Shown here: positions 15,674 through 24,118 of the stretch, one piece after another
How positions within the stretch are numbered: the stretch's first letter is position 1
Layout of the letters: each line of letters begins with the position of its first letter
Origin: an uncultured Oscillibacter sp.
GTDB lineage: Bacteria > Bacillota > Clostridia > Oscillospirales > Oscillospiraceae
Direction: 5' to 3'
NCBI RefSeq assembly: GCF_900544955.1
Contig: NZ_UQXD01000009.1
Span: 1-62,574, forward strand
Length of the DNA: 62,574 bases
Made by a program: the position numbers and the translations under genes
The notes under the pieces: model-generated
Seen by the model: only the letters and a program-made list of their open reading frames with translations
The model's database searches: none
What the model was told of the DNA's origin: nothing

Positions 15674-16999
15674 TTATTCCCGCACGCTGCCCCGCACCGG
15701 CGGTTTTGCGTGGGGCTCCCCGGCGTGGTGGCTGTTGGTGTGGACGTTGATGTACTGGGCCTTCAGCTTGGAGTAGAGGATGGTCTGGCTGGAGTAGAGG
15801 CCGTTGTAGCCCGAGAGCATGTAGCTGATGCAGCAGGCCAGGGCGAAGTACAGCAGCCCCCCGTCCCCGAACAGCTCCACGGACAAAAAGATGGAGGCCA
15901 TGGGGCAGTTGACGGCGCCGCAGAACACGCTGACCAGCCCCAGGGCAGCGGCGAAGCCCGCGGGAATGCCCAAAAGCGGCCCCACCACGCAGCCGAAGGT
16001 GGCCCCCACGAAGAAGGAGGGCACCACCTCGCCGCCCTTGAACCCGGCGGAGAGGGTGATGGCGGTGAAGAGCAGCTTCAAGAGGAAGGCGGCAGGGTGG
16101 GTGACCCCCTCCTCCACGGCGGCGGTGATGACCTCCATCCCGGCGCCGTTGTAGTCCGTGGTGCCGCACAGGTGGGTCAGAGCCACGATGACCGCGCCCC
16201 CCAGCGCCGCCCGAACCCAGGCGTTTGGCAGGCGCTTTTGCATCTGGTGTTCGGCAAAGTGGATGGTGCTGCAAAAGAGGATGGAGACCAGGGCGCACAG
16301 CACCGCCAGCGCCGCCACCCGCAGCAGCATCCACGCCTCCAGCGCGGGCATCTCCACGGTGAACCGGGTGGGCTCCACGCCCATGAAGCGGGACACCCCG
16401 TAGGCCACCAGCGAGGCGGTCAGACAGGGGATCATGGCCGCGTGGTACATCACCCCCACGCTGATGACCACGATGGCAAAGATCGTGGCGGCCAGGGGCG
16501 TGCCGAAGAGGGCGGAGAAGAAGGCGGCCATGCCCGTCATGGTGGCGGTGCGCAGGTCCCGGTCGTCCAGATGGAACAGCCCGCCGGTGTGGTAGCCGAT
16601 GGTGCCCCCCATCTGAAGGGCGGCGCCCTCCCGCCCGGCGGAGCCGCCGCACAGGTGGGTCAGAATCGTGCCCACAAAGATGGCGGGCAGCAGCAGCAGG
16701 GACAGCCCCTTCCCCAGCCGCACCTGGTCAATGATGTCGTTGGTGCCCTGGCCCTCGGTCTTGGTGACCCGGTAAAACGCCACGATGGCAAGACCCGCCA
16801 GCGGCAGGCACCACAGCAGCCAGGGGTTGGCCTCCCGCAGGGACGTGGCCTGGTGGACACCGATGTGGAAGGCGGAGCCCACCACGCCGCAGGCGAGGCC
16901 CGTCACCACCGCCAGCGCCAGCCATTTCGCCAGCGCCTGGATATACAGTCTGGTGTGCAGCAGCCAGGACCAGACCCGTTTGACAATCACGCTTCCCAT
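15674..16999 (-). CDS. CLC-family channel/antiporter, CLC-F (fluoride) type
   Basis: A 441-residue integral membrane protein with the many helices of the CLC fold. The gating-glutamate loop is GGSAGREGAALQMG (about 118). The ion-binding loop is GQGTNDIIDQV rather than the GSGIP of chloride members, and the later GFKGGEVVPSFFVGATFG is the form I associate with the CLC-F branch, which exports fluoride in exchange for protons. Fluoride specificity is therefore inferred from motifs; chloride transport is the alternative. No fluoride riboswitch can lie upstream because the E2-like gene ends 12 bases away, so the two are co-transcribed. Confidence 0.85.
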   Translation of the reverse strand: MGSVIVKRVWSWLLHTRLYIQALAKWLALAVVTGLACGVVGSAFHIGVHQATSLREANPWLLWCLPLAGLAIVAFYRVTKTEGQGTNDIIDQVRLGKGLSLLLLPAIFVGTILTHLCGGSAGREGAALQMGGTIGYHTGGLFHLDDRDLRTATMTGMAAFFSALFGTPLAATIFAIVVISVGVMYHAAMIPCLTASLVAYGVSRFMGVEPTRFTVEMPALEAWMLLRVAALAVLCALVSILFCSTIHFAEHQMQKRLPNAWVRAALGGAVIVALTHLCGTTDYNGAGMEVITAAVEEGVTHPAAFLLKLLFTAITLSAGFKGGEVVPSFFVGATFGCVVGPLLGIPAGFAAALGLVSVFCGAVNCPMASIFLSVELFGDGGLLYFALACCISYMLSGYNGLYSSQTILYSKLKAQYINVHTNSHHAGEPHAKPPVRGSVRE

Positions 17000-17011
17000 G
17001 GTCTTCCCTCC

Positions 17012-17860
17012 TCACACATGGGCCGCCGCGGGCACGGCTCCGCCGCCCAGGCGGCTCTCCAGCAGCTCGGGCCGCTTCAAATAGCGCTCAAAGGCGGCGA
17101 AGAAGCGGGAGTACTCGATGCCGGTGGCAATCCGCTCGTCCATCACCACGCCCAGGGGCAGCTGCTTTTTCCGGCTTCCGGCTGGGGCCGCCGGGTCCGG
17201 CACCGGCTTGCCCATGCACACGAACACGCTGGTGGTGCCGAACTCATAACAGTGGTGGAAGATGAAGCGGGTGTTGATGGAGGCCAGGTTGGTGATAAAC
17301 AGGCTGGTGTGGAAGGGGCTCAGCTCAATGACCTTCCGGGGCAGCAGGCCGTGGAGGTCCAGGTGGTAGGCCAGCCAGAACACCAGCCGGGCCAGGCCCG
17401 GCACGCCGAAGGCGGCGTTCACAAACTTATCCGCGCCGTTGTTGTGGGCGGCCTCCTGATTCCTCTCCACATGCTCCCGGATCTTGCGGCTGATGGTGAA
17501 GATGTCGTCCGCCGGGTCCAGAAACACCTTCAGCGGCGTCTCGTCCGGCGTGCCGTCCGCCCGGGTCTTGAGAATCACAAAGCTGACGCAGAAGTGATTC
17601 CGCCGGTAGACCTTCCGGTTCATGACGAAGTAGTTCACCTTGGGGTTTTCCAGGGCCGCCTTGTAGTAGGCGGCCACCAGCACGCTCATGTGGGTCACAC
17701 TCTGCCCCTGGCGCCGCTTTTCCCGGATGTAGGCCCGGATGGCCTCCTCATCCGCGTAGTCGCTGGCCCAGTTCTGGGCGTCGAAGCGTTTGGGCATGAG
17801 ATAGGGCAGCGCCTGCACAATGGGCGTCAGCCCCCTCACCCGGGTTCCGTCCGGTCTCAT
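17012..17860 (-). CDS. E2-like (2-oxoacid dehydrogenase) acyltransferase domain protein
   Basis: A 282-residue protein with the chloramphenicol-acetyltransferase-like catalytic fold of dihydrolipoyl acyltransferases, without lipoyl or peripheral-subunit-binding domains. The expected active-site motif DHRxxDG appears as DERIATG (about 244-250), so both the catalytic His and the later Asp are replaced. It is therefore probably not a normal E2 of a dehydrogenase complex, and no E1 or E3 genes are nearby. ATG 17860 has GAGGAG upstream and a near-consensus promoter at 17925-17953. It heads the transcript that includes the CLC-type channel. The substrate is unknown. Confidence 0.75.
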   Translation of the reverse strand: MRPDGTRVRGLTPIVQALPYLMPKRFDAQNWASDYADEEAIRAYIREKRRQGQSVTHMSVLVAAYYKAALENPKVNYFVMNRKVYRRNHFCVSFVILKTRADGTPDETPLKVFLDPADDIFTISRKIREHVERNQEAAHNNGADKFVNAAFGVPGLARLVFWLAYHLDLHGLLPRKVIELSPFHTSLFITNLASINTRFIFHHCYEFGTTSVFVCMGKPVPDPAAPAGSRKKQLPLGVVMDERIATGIEYSRFFAAFERYLKRPELLESRLGGGAVPAAAHV

Positions 17861-17924
17861 AGTCCTTCTCCTCGTTCCTCTCGGGCTGGGGGCGACGCCC
17901 CCGCGTCTTTTCACACACATCTCT

Positions 17925-17953
17925 ATTATAGTTAAGACTTCGTAAAATTTCAA
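17925..17953 (-). promoter_or_regulatory. Sigma-A promoter of the E2-like/CLC operon
   Basis: TTGAAA (17953-17948), 17-base spacer, TATAAT (17930-17925). The leader contains a small GGGGGCG/CGCCCCC hairpin. Confidence 0.8.
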
Positions 17954-18008
17954 CAGATTCCCATCAATCCGTCCCCGGCGGTTTGGATGCAAAAAAACGG
18001 TTTTTCGG

Positions 18009-18037
18009 TTGATTCCGTCCCCGCCCTGGCGTATACT
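18009..18037 (+). promoter_or_regulatory. Sigma-A promoter of serC
   Basis: TTGATT (18009-18014), 17-base spacer, TATACT (18032-18037), back to back with the operon on the other strand. Confidence 0.75.
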
Positions 18038-18093
18038 GGGGAAATAACCGGGGCTGCACCCGCAACCCCCAACCACAATGGAGGAGACAGACG

Positions 18094-19182
18094 ATGAAAT
18101 ACGGCCGCACTTATAATTTCTCCGCCGGCCCGGCCATGATGCCGGAGGAGGTGCTGGAGGAGATCGCCGCCGAGATGATGAACTACCGCGGAAGCGGCAT
18201 GTGCGTCATGGAGATGAGCCACCGCTCCAAGGTGTTCCAGCAGATTCGGGACGAGGCGGAATCCGACCTGCGCAAGCTGATGCACATTCCCGACAACTAC
18301 AAGGTCCTCTTCATCCAGGGCGGCGGCACGGTGGAATTCGCCATGGTACCCATGAACCTGATGAAAAACGGCCTGGCCTGCTATGTGGAGACCGGCGCCT
18401 GGTCCAAAAAGGCCATCGCGGAGGCGAAGAAGTACGGCGAAGTGCAGATCGCGGCCTCCTCCGCCGACAAGAACTTCTCCTACATCCCCGACTGCTCTGC
18501 CCTGGACATTCCGGAGCGGGCGGACTACGTGTACATCTGCGAAAACGAGACCATCAACGGCACCACCTTCTTCCACCTGCCCAACACCCAGGGCAAGGTG
18601 CTGGTGTCGGACCAGTCCTCCATGTTCCTCTCCCGGCCCTGCGACGTCAGCCGGTACGGCCTCATCTGGGCGGGGGTCCAGAAGAACGTGGGCCCCGCCG
18701 GCATGGCGGTGGTCATCATCCGGGAGGACCTGATCCGGGAGGACCTGCCCGCCTTCGTCCCCACCTACCTCCGCTACCAGACCCACGCCGAGAGCGACTC
18801 CCTCTACAACACCCCCAACTGCTGGTCCATCTACTGCTGCGGGAAGGTGTTCCGCTACCTGCTGGCAAACGGCGGGCTGGAGGCCATGGCCCGGCGGAAC
18901 GCGGAGAAGGCCGCCGTCCTCTACGATTTCCTGGACAGCAGCCGCTTTTTCACCGGCGCCGTCCGCAAGGAGGACCGGTCCTTCATGAACGTGCCCTTCG
19001 TCACCCCCAGCAAGGAGCAGGACGCCGACGTGGTGGCCGCCACCAAGGCCGCCGGGTTCGACAACCTGAAGGGTCACAAGAGCGTGGGCGGGCTGCGGGC
19101 CTCCATCTACAACGCCATGCCCAAAGAGGGCGTGGAGGCCCTGGTGGCCTTTTTGCGGCGGTACGAGGCGGAGCATGCTTGA
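18094..19182 (+). CDS. serC: Phosphoserine aminotransferase SerC
   Basis: A 362-residue PLP enzyme that converts 3-phosphohydroxypyruvate and glutamate to phosphoserine and 2-oxoglutarate in serine (and PLP) synthesis. It begins with the typical YNFSAGPAMMPEEVL and contains MEMSHRSKVF; the PLP lysine is in GVQKNVGPAG near residue 198. The length matches bacterial SerC. GGAGGAG lies eight bases before the ATG. It is monocistronic: own promoter upstream, bidirectional terminator downstream. serA and serB are not in the window. Confidence 0.97.
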   Translation: MKYGRTYNFSAGPAMMPEEVLEEIAAEMMNYRGSGMCVMEMSHRSKVFQQIRDEAESDLRKLMHIPDNYKVLFIQGGGTVEFAMVPMNLMKNGLACYVETGAWSKKAIAEAKKYGEVQIAASSADKNFSYIPDCSALDIPERADYVYICENETINGTTFFHLPNTQGKVLVSDQSSMFLSRPCDVSRYGLIWAGVQKNVGPAGMAVVIIREDLIREDLPAFVPTYLRYQTHAESDSLYNTPNCWSIYCCGKVFRYLLANGGLEAMARRNAEKAAVLYDFLDSSRFFTGAVRKEDRSFMNVPFVTPSKEQDADVVAATKAAGFDNLKGHKSVGGLRASIYNAMPKEGVEALVAFLRRYEAEHA

Positions 19183-19223
19183 CGCCGCCCCGGGACGACC
19201 GGAACAACCTGTATCGCCGAACG

Positions 19224-19255
19224 AAAAAGCACAACTCGAAAGAGTTGTGCTTTTT
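19224..19255. terminator. Bidirectional terminator between serC and the sensor kinase
   Basis: Stem AAAAAGCACAACTC / GAGTTGTGCTTTTT, loop GAAA. T runs occur on both strands. Confidence 0.93.
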
Positions 19256-19302
19256 CTGTTGCCCCGGCGCGGGCATTCTCTCCGGCGGGGCCGCCAAAGG
19301 GC

Positions 19303-21129
19303 TCACAACACCACCCGCAGCCGGAACCAGCCGTCCGCCGCCCGGCAGGAGCAGACGGCGCCGTGCTTTTCGCAGAAGGCGGCGATGGAGCGGGTGCCCA
19401 GCCCGTGGCCCCGGCGCCCGGCCACGGGCAGGCCGTCCGCGCCCAGCGGGACCTCCCCCGCACAGGTGTTGGCCACCTCGAGCATGAGCTGGGGCCGGTG
19501 GATGCACTTGCAGACGATCCGCCGCTCCCCCGCCGGAACCGCCGCGCAGGCGTGGATGGCGTTTTCCAGGGCGTTGGCAAACACGGTGGACAGCTCCGCC
19601 GGGTCCACCGGCAGCTCGTCCGGAATGGCCAGGCTGGCCTCCACCGCGATCCCCTGCCGCCGGGCTTGCTGGAAGTAGGAGGCCAAAATGGCGTCCAGCA
19701 CGGGATTCCGGCACCAGCGCTCCGGCCGCAGCTCGTCCAGGCGCGCCTGGGACGCGCCGATATAGGCCAGGGCCTCGGCGCTCTCCCCTTTCTCCACCAG
19801 CGCGGCCACCGTCTGGAGCCTGTGGCGCAGGTCGTGCCGCTCGATGCGGATGGCCTCGTCGGCAGCCCGGGCGGTCTCCAGCCGCCCCTCCAGGGCGGAC
19901 ACCTGGGTGGAGAGGATGTCCGCCTGAACCCGGCTCTCCGCCGCACGCCGGATGGCCTCGCCCACGCTCATGGCGGCGCACAGCGGAAACAGCACCGCGC
20001 CGCACCAGTAGAGGAGCCGGGCGTAGTCGCCGTGAACCGCCCTGTCCAGCAGGACAGCCACCGCCCCGGCCAGGCGGCGGGAGAGCAGGCAGGCCACGGC
20101 CAGCGTCCCCAGCAGCGCCCCCAGCCCGGCCAGGAACTCCTGGAACGCCCGGTTCCCGCTCCGTGCCTCCCGGGCGGCGCACACCAGCACGGCGGCCACG
20201 GAGAGGTAGAGCGCCTGGCTGCCCAGCGTATAGAGGGGGCCGGGCATGGACAGCCCCAGCACGTAAAGCAGGGGCGGCAGCAGCGCAGCGGCCACGGGCA
20301 GCAGCACCAGCGCCGCCCGGCGCCGCCGGTGGCCGCCCTCCATCCGGTGGAGGAGATACCCCACGGGCAGCGCCACAAAGAGGGGCGGAATCAGCGCCGC
20401 CGCGGGGATGTCCAAGGCGGATTGATATGTGAGCCGGATGCCGTATTCCCGGAGCTGGTAGAACGCCTGGAGCGCCGCCGCCAGGGTAAGCAGCAGCATG
20501 GGCCAGTCCCACCGGCCCTGTGCCCCGCCGTAGAGCAGCAGTCCCAGCAGCAAAAAGGCGGCGGTCATGTAGGCCGCGGCAGGCATTCCCAGCCAGTTGG
20601 CCTGCACGGCGGTGAGGGTGGTCTCCACCGCCCGGCTGGAGAGGATTACCCCTGGCGTCCCGTAGGAGTCGGCCCCCCGCCCAAAGGTCAGTGTCAGCGT
20701 CCTGCCGCCGTAGCCGGGGGGCAGGGTGAGCCGGGGAATCTCCCCGGCGGCCGGGACCTCGTAGCGCCCGGGCAGCGCCACCCGCTCCGCCCGGTCCCCG
20801 GAGCCGGGGGCGGTGGTGTAGAGCAGTTCTCCGTCCAGAAAGACGCTCACCGGCCCGTCCAGCTCCAGGGTGGTATAGCCCGCCGCCTCATAGGCGGGGT
20901 CCAGCACCCGGGAGAGATACACCGTGCCGGCGGTCTCCGCCGCCTCCCTGGGGGTGAGCGGAAGGCGCCCGCCCGCCTCGTCCAGGCGGTAGATGTCCCA
21001 GCCCCTGTCGTCGGTGAACATCGGGGTCAGGCACACCTGCTCCGCGTCCGTCACGGTGTAGGTGTGGAACAGCGCCAGCACCGCCGCGGCCAGTACCAGA
21101 TAGAGGAGCACCGGCGCCCACACCGGCAT
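19303..21129 (-). CDS. GHKL sensor histidine kinase with 7TM-type sensor
   Basis: About 608 residues. One N-terminal membrane anchor, an extracytoplasmic beta-rich domain (about 35-190), seven membrane segments (about 195-410), a coiled coil, then the kinase: IERHDLRHRLQTV holds the phospho-accepting His, NALENAIHAC is the N box and GHGLGTRSI the G box. This is the HPK10/AgrC-like kinase type that pairs with LytTR regulators, and its partner is the overlapping upstream gene. ATG 21129 is assumed; GTG at 21162, which overlaps the regulator's stop codon, would add 11 residues and cannot be excluded. The signal is unknown. Confidence 0.85.
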   Translation of the reverse strand: MPVWAPVLLYLVLAAAVLALFHTYTVTDAEQVCLTPMFTDDRGWDIYRLDEAGGRLPLTPREAAETAGTVYLSRVLDPAYEAAGYTTLELDGPVSVFLDGELLYTTAPGSGDRAERVALPGRYEVPAAGEIPRLTLPPGYGGRTLTLTFGRGADSYGTPGVILSSRAVETTLTAVQANWLGMPAAAYMTAAFLLLGLLLYGGAQGRWDWPMLLLTLAAALQAFYQLREYGIRLTYQSALDIPAAALIPPLFVALPVGYLLHRMEGGHRRRRAALVLLPVAAALLPPLLYVLGLSMPGPLYTLGSQALYLSVAAVLVCAAREARSGNRAFQEFLAGLGALLGTLAVACLLSRRLAGAVAVLLDRAVHGDYARLLYWCGAVLFPLCAAMSVGEAIRRAAESRVQADILSTQVSALEGRLETARAADEAIRIERHDLRHRLQTVAALVEKGESAEALAYIGASQARLDELRPERWCRNPVLDAILASYFQQARRQGIAVEASLAIPDELPVDPAELSTVFANALENAIHACAAVPAGERRIVCKCIHRPQLMLEVANTCAGEVPLGADGLPVAGRRGHGLGTRSIAAFCEKHGAVCSCRAADGWFRLRVVL

Positions 21130-21155
21130 CCGCCGCCCCCCGCAGGCATGGGGGG

Positions 21156-21905
21156 TCAGCACGGCCCGTCGCCCCCCCTCAGCCAGTAATCGCCCCAACG
21201 CTTTTTCACCTGGGTAGACAGCCTCCGGGACAGCGGCACGCGGCGGCCGCCCCGCAGCGTCAGTTCCCCCCGGTCCACGGCGGTGACATAGTGGAGATTC
21301 ACCGCAAAGCTGGACCCGCACAGCACAAACCGCGGGTCCGCCAGCAGCGGCTCCACCGCGGAGAGAAACGAACCCTGGAGGGTCACGCTGTCCACCGCCT
21401 CCCCGCCGGCGAGATAGTACCGGGCGGCGCGGTTTGCCAGCTCCGTATAGAGGATTTCATCCAATTGCAAAAGCCGCACCCCGCCCCGGGTCCGGACCTG
21501 CACGGCGGCGGACCGCCGCTTCTCCAGCAGCGCCGCCGCCTGGTCCAGCACCCCGAACAGCCGCGGCCGGTCCACCGGCTTGAGCAGGTAGTAGAACGCC
21601 TGGGCCAGGTAGGAGTCCACCGCGTAGTCCGGCGAGACGGAGAGGTAGACGATGGGCGCGTCCCTGCCCAGCTCCCGCAGCTTCAATCCCAGCTCGATGC
21701 CCGACAGCCCGGGCATGAGGATGTCCAGCACGTAGAGGTCGAAGTCCGCCCCCCGCTCCGCCAGATCCAGCAGCTCCGCCCCGGAGGCAGTCACCGTCAG
21801 CCGGGACGCCGCCAGGCCGGGCCGGGTTGCGAGGTAGGCCCGCAGCAGGTCCCCGATGCGGGCCCGCTCCTCCGCCTCGTCGTCACAAAGTACAATATGG
21901 AACAT
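21156..21905 (-). CDS. LytTR-family response regulator
   Basis: A 249-residue regulator: receiver domain with CDDE at 7-10, phospho-acceptor Asp in YVLDILMPGLSG (about 60) and LLKPVDR; LytTR domain from about 145 (LLQLDEILYTELANRAARYY) to the end. It directly precedes the sensor kinase, which starts within or just after its stop codon, so they form one two-component system. GGGGAG precedes the ATG. LytTR regulators bind pairs of short direct repeats; I could not identify such sites with confidence in the 230-base gap upstream. Confidence 0.9.
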   Translation of the reverse strand: MFHIVLCDDEAEERARIGDLLRAYLATRPGLAASRLTVTASGAELLDLAERGADFDLYVLDILMPGLSGIELGLKLRELGRDAPIVYLSVSPDYAVDSYLAQAFYYLLKPVDRPRLFGVLDQAAALLEKRRSAAVQVRTRGGVRLLQLDEILYTELANRAARYYLAGGEAVDSVTLQGSFLSAVEPLLADPRFVLCGSSFAVNLHYVTAVDRGELTLRGGRRVPLSRRLSTQVKKRWGDYWLRGGDGPC

Positions 21906-22028
21906 GGCGCTCTCCCCTGTCCGGCGGCTGTTTTGGGCGCCCGCGCAGATTTTGCGTAAAATGATACAAAATCCGCATTATGACCCACAAGCCCGCCCTG
22001 TTTCGTTAAAATAACAGTAGCAAAAGCG

Positions 22029-22112
22029 CCCGGACCTGTCAAGCGTCCGGTGCAAAGACGTATTGCGCTGGGGGGACTGGGTCCCCCCCAGCGGTTTCCG
22101 GGCCCGGAAACC
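22029..22112 (+). other. Structured leader before the diguanylate cyclase
   Basis: Three consecutive inverted repeats: CCGGAC/GTCCGG (22030-22050), GCTGGGGGGAC/GTCCCCCCCAGC with one bulge (22067-22092), and a perfect 20-base palindrome GGTTTCCGGGCCCGGAAACC (22093-22112). The last ends just before the cyclase ribosome site. It does not match a c-di-GMP riboswitch core that I know. Confidence 0.45.
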
Positions 22113-22135
22113 ACGTGGAAAGGGGGAAAACGCCG

Positions 22136-23833
22136 ATGCGGCTGCGGACCCGCGGGCGGAGCCCGCATCGCTCCAGGCTCTTGATTCTGCTGCTGACCGC
22201 CCTATCGGCGGCGCTTCTTCTGGCGGTGCTGCTGGCCGCCCGGGGCGGCGGCCCGTGCCTGCTGCTGACGCCGGACGCGGCGCTGCTGGACAGCGGCTGG
22301 ACGGACGACGGCGGCACCCCCGTCACCCTCCCCGTCAAGCAGGCCTACCAGCCGGAGGGCTACGGCCTGGAGACCGTCCTCCCCCCGGGGGACGGCGCCC
22401 CCCGGTACCTGCTCTTCTACGCCAAGTACCAGAACATCCGCCTGCTGTGGAACGGCGAGGCCCTGGGGGACTGCCTCTGCCGCCCGGAGGGGAGTGAGAA
22501 GACCCTGGGCAAGGTGTTCACCCTGCTGCCCCTGCCCGACGGCGGCGGCACGCTGCGCCTGGAGGCCGCGCCCCTTCTGGGCCAGGGCGTCCCCTACGAG
22601 ATCTCCGCCCCCCGGGTGGGCTCCCAGGGCGGGCTGGTGTACGGCATGGTTGCAGAGGAACTGCCCATCCTGCTCATCACCGCTGCCATCTTCTGCTTCG
22701 GCCTGTTTCTGCTGATCTGCGGGCTGGAGGCGCTGTGCACGGTGGCCGCCCACGGGGAGGACGCCCAGACCTTCCAGGCCAGCTTCCTGCATATCGGCCT
22801 GTTCGCCCTGGTGTTCTCCCTGTACTCCCTCATCATCACCGACACCGTCCACCTCTTCGCGCCGGACCCCTATCCCGTCTACCTATTGGAATTTCTGCTG
22901 TTCGCGCTGCTGCCCATCCCCCTGCTGGCGGTGGCGGCAGAGGTGTGCACGGCCCGGTTCCGGGTGCTGCTGGCGGCGGACTGCTGCCTCCTCTTCCTCA
23001 ACTTCGCCGGCCAGGCGCTGGGGCACCTCCTCTGGAACTGGGAGCTGCGCCGGGGCCTGGCCCTCACCCACACCCTGATGGCCGCGTCGGCGCTGCTGCT
23101 GCTCTTGGCGCTGGTCTCGGCGGGGCTGGGGAAGGGCGGCCAGTGGTGGCCGCTGCTCTCCTTCTCCCCGGTGGTGGCGGGGGCGTTGGCGGACATCTTC
23201 CGCTTCTACCTGCCGGTGTTCTACCAGAAGGCGGCCGTGTTCCAACTCGGCGTGCTGGTGTTTCTGCTGCTCCAGACCGGCTACCTGCTGCGGCAGAACC
23301 TGCGCTATTACGAGAGCTATCTCCGCTCCCGCACCTACCAGCACATGGCCTATACCGACGCCCTCACCGGCCTTGCCAACCGCGCGGCGTTTGAGGCCGC
23401 CCTCCAGGCGCTCCAGGGGAAGCTGGCGGGCTACTCCTCCATCTGGTGCCTCTCCGCCGACATCAACAACCTGAAGGAGACCAACGACGCCCTGGGCCAC
23501 GCCGCCGGGGACGCCCTGATTCAGGACGCCGCCCAGCTTCTGGAATCCGCCGCCGGGCGGGAGGCCACCGTCTACCGCGTGGGCGGGGACGAGTTCGCCG
23601 TGCTGCTCTTCGACCAGCCGGAGACCGCCCTGCGGGAGGTCCGCACCCGGCTGGAGGAGGGCATGGCCCGCCGCGCCGCCGCCCATCCCCCCGGCCTGCA
23701 CATCGCCGTAGGGTACGACCGCTTCCAATTCTCGGCGGGGGACACCCTGGCAAAGCTCCTCTCCCGGGCCGACGCCCGGATGTACGAGGACAAGCGCCGG
23801 TGGAAGGAGGCCCACAGCGGGGACAGTTCCTGA
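22136..23833 (+). CDS. Membrane diguanylate cyclase (7TM sensor, GGDEF)
   Basis: A 565-residue protein that should make the second messenger c-di-GMP from GTP. One N-terminal membrane anchor, an extracytoplasmic domain (about 35-170), seven membrane segments (about 175-395, 7TMR-DISM-like) and a C-terminal GGDEF domain beginning YTDALTGLANRAAF with intact signature RVGGDEF. The inhibitory RxxD site that normally lies five residues before GGDEF is not present (GREA there), so product feedback may be lost. ATG 22136 is chosen for AAAGGGGG upstream; GTG at 22115 is an alternative. The sensor layout resembles the neighbouring histidine kinase, suggesting related inputs. Confidence 0.9.
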   Translation: MRLRTRGRSPHRSRLLILLLTALSAALLLAVLLAARGGGPCLLLTPDAALLDSGWTDDGGTPVTLPVKQAYQPEGYGLETVLPPGDGAPRYLLFYAKYQNIRLLWNGEALGDCLCRPEGSEKTLGKVFTLLPLPDGGGTLRLEAAPLLGQGVPYEISAPRVGSQGGLVYGMVAEELPILLITAAIFCFGLFLLICGLEALCTVAAHGEDAQTFQASFLHIGLFALVFSLYSLIITDTVHLFAPDPYPVYLLEFLLFALLPIPLLAVAAEVCTARFRVLLAADCCLLFLNFAGQALGHLLWNWELRRGLALTHTLMAASALLLLLALVSAGLGKGGQWWPLLSFSPVVAGALADIFRFYLPVFYQKAAVFQLGVLVFLLLQTGYLLRQNLRYYESYLRSRTYQHMAYTDALTGLANRAAFEAALQALQGKLAGYSSIWCLSADINNLKETNDALGHAAGDALIQDAAQLLESAAGREATVYRVGGDEFAVLLFDQPETALREVRTRLEEGMARRAAAHPPGLHIAVGYDRFQFSAGDTLAKLLSRADARMYEDKRRWKEAHSGDSS

Positions 23834-23867
23834 GTCCCCATCACGCCCGCAAAGGAGGGAGACCGCC

Positions 23868-24098
23868 ATGTGCGCGTTTCCAAACGGCGGCAGGCCCGCC
23901 GAGGCCCGCCCGCTGAAAGCGCCCCGGGTGGGGGGCAGCGTCTGGCCGGGGCAGCTCTGCCCGACGTTCACGCCCCGCTCCGCCGCGCTGCCGGAGGACC
24001 GGGAGTGCTGGTACTGCATCTACGCGGATTTCCGCTTAAAGGAGGTGGTGCCCCTGGACGTGGGGATCTGCTGCTGGCCAAACAAACAAATTGACTGA
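23868..24098 (+). CDS. Small cysteine-rich protein
   Basis: A 76-residue protein with a strong AAGGAGGGA ribosome site nine bases before ATG 23868. Six cysteines: Cys2, one in GQLCPTF, a pair in ECWYCIY and two in GICCWP. The CxxC and CC arrangement suggests metal binding or a redox role. No signal peptide or membrane segment is seen. I recognise no named family. It lies 34 bases after the diguanylate cyclase and could be its operon partner; the surface-protein gene follows 20 bases later. Confidence 0.7.
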   Translation: MCAFPNGGRPAEARPLKAPRVGGSVWPGQLCPTFTPRSAALPEDRECWYCIYADFRLKEVVPLDVGICCWPNKQID

Positions 24099-24118
24099 AT
24101 CTCAGGAGGAGTGGAGAA

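Noticed and set aside
17000..17011. Fluoride riboswitch before the CLC gene
   Set aside because: The gap is only 12 bases, too short for an aptamer.
22029..22135. Possible c-di-GMP (GEMM) riboswitch before the diguanylate cyclase
   Set aside because: The conserved GEMM core sequence around the GNRA-type loop and its receptor was not found; only generic inverted repeats are present.
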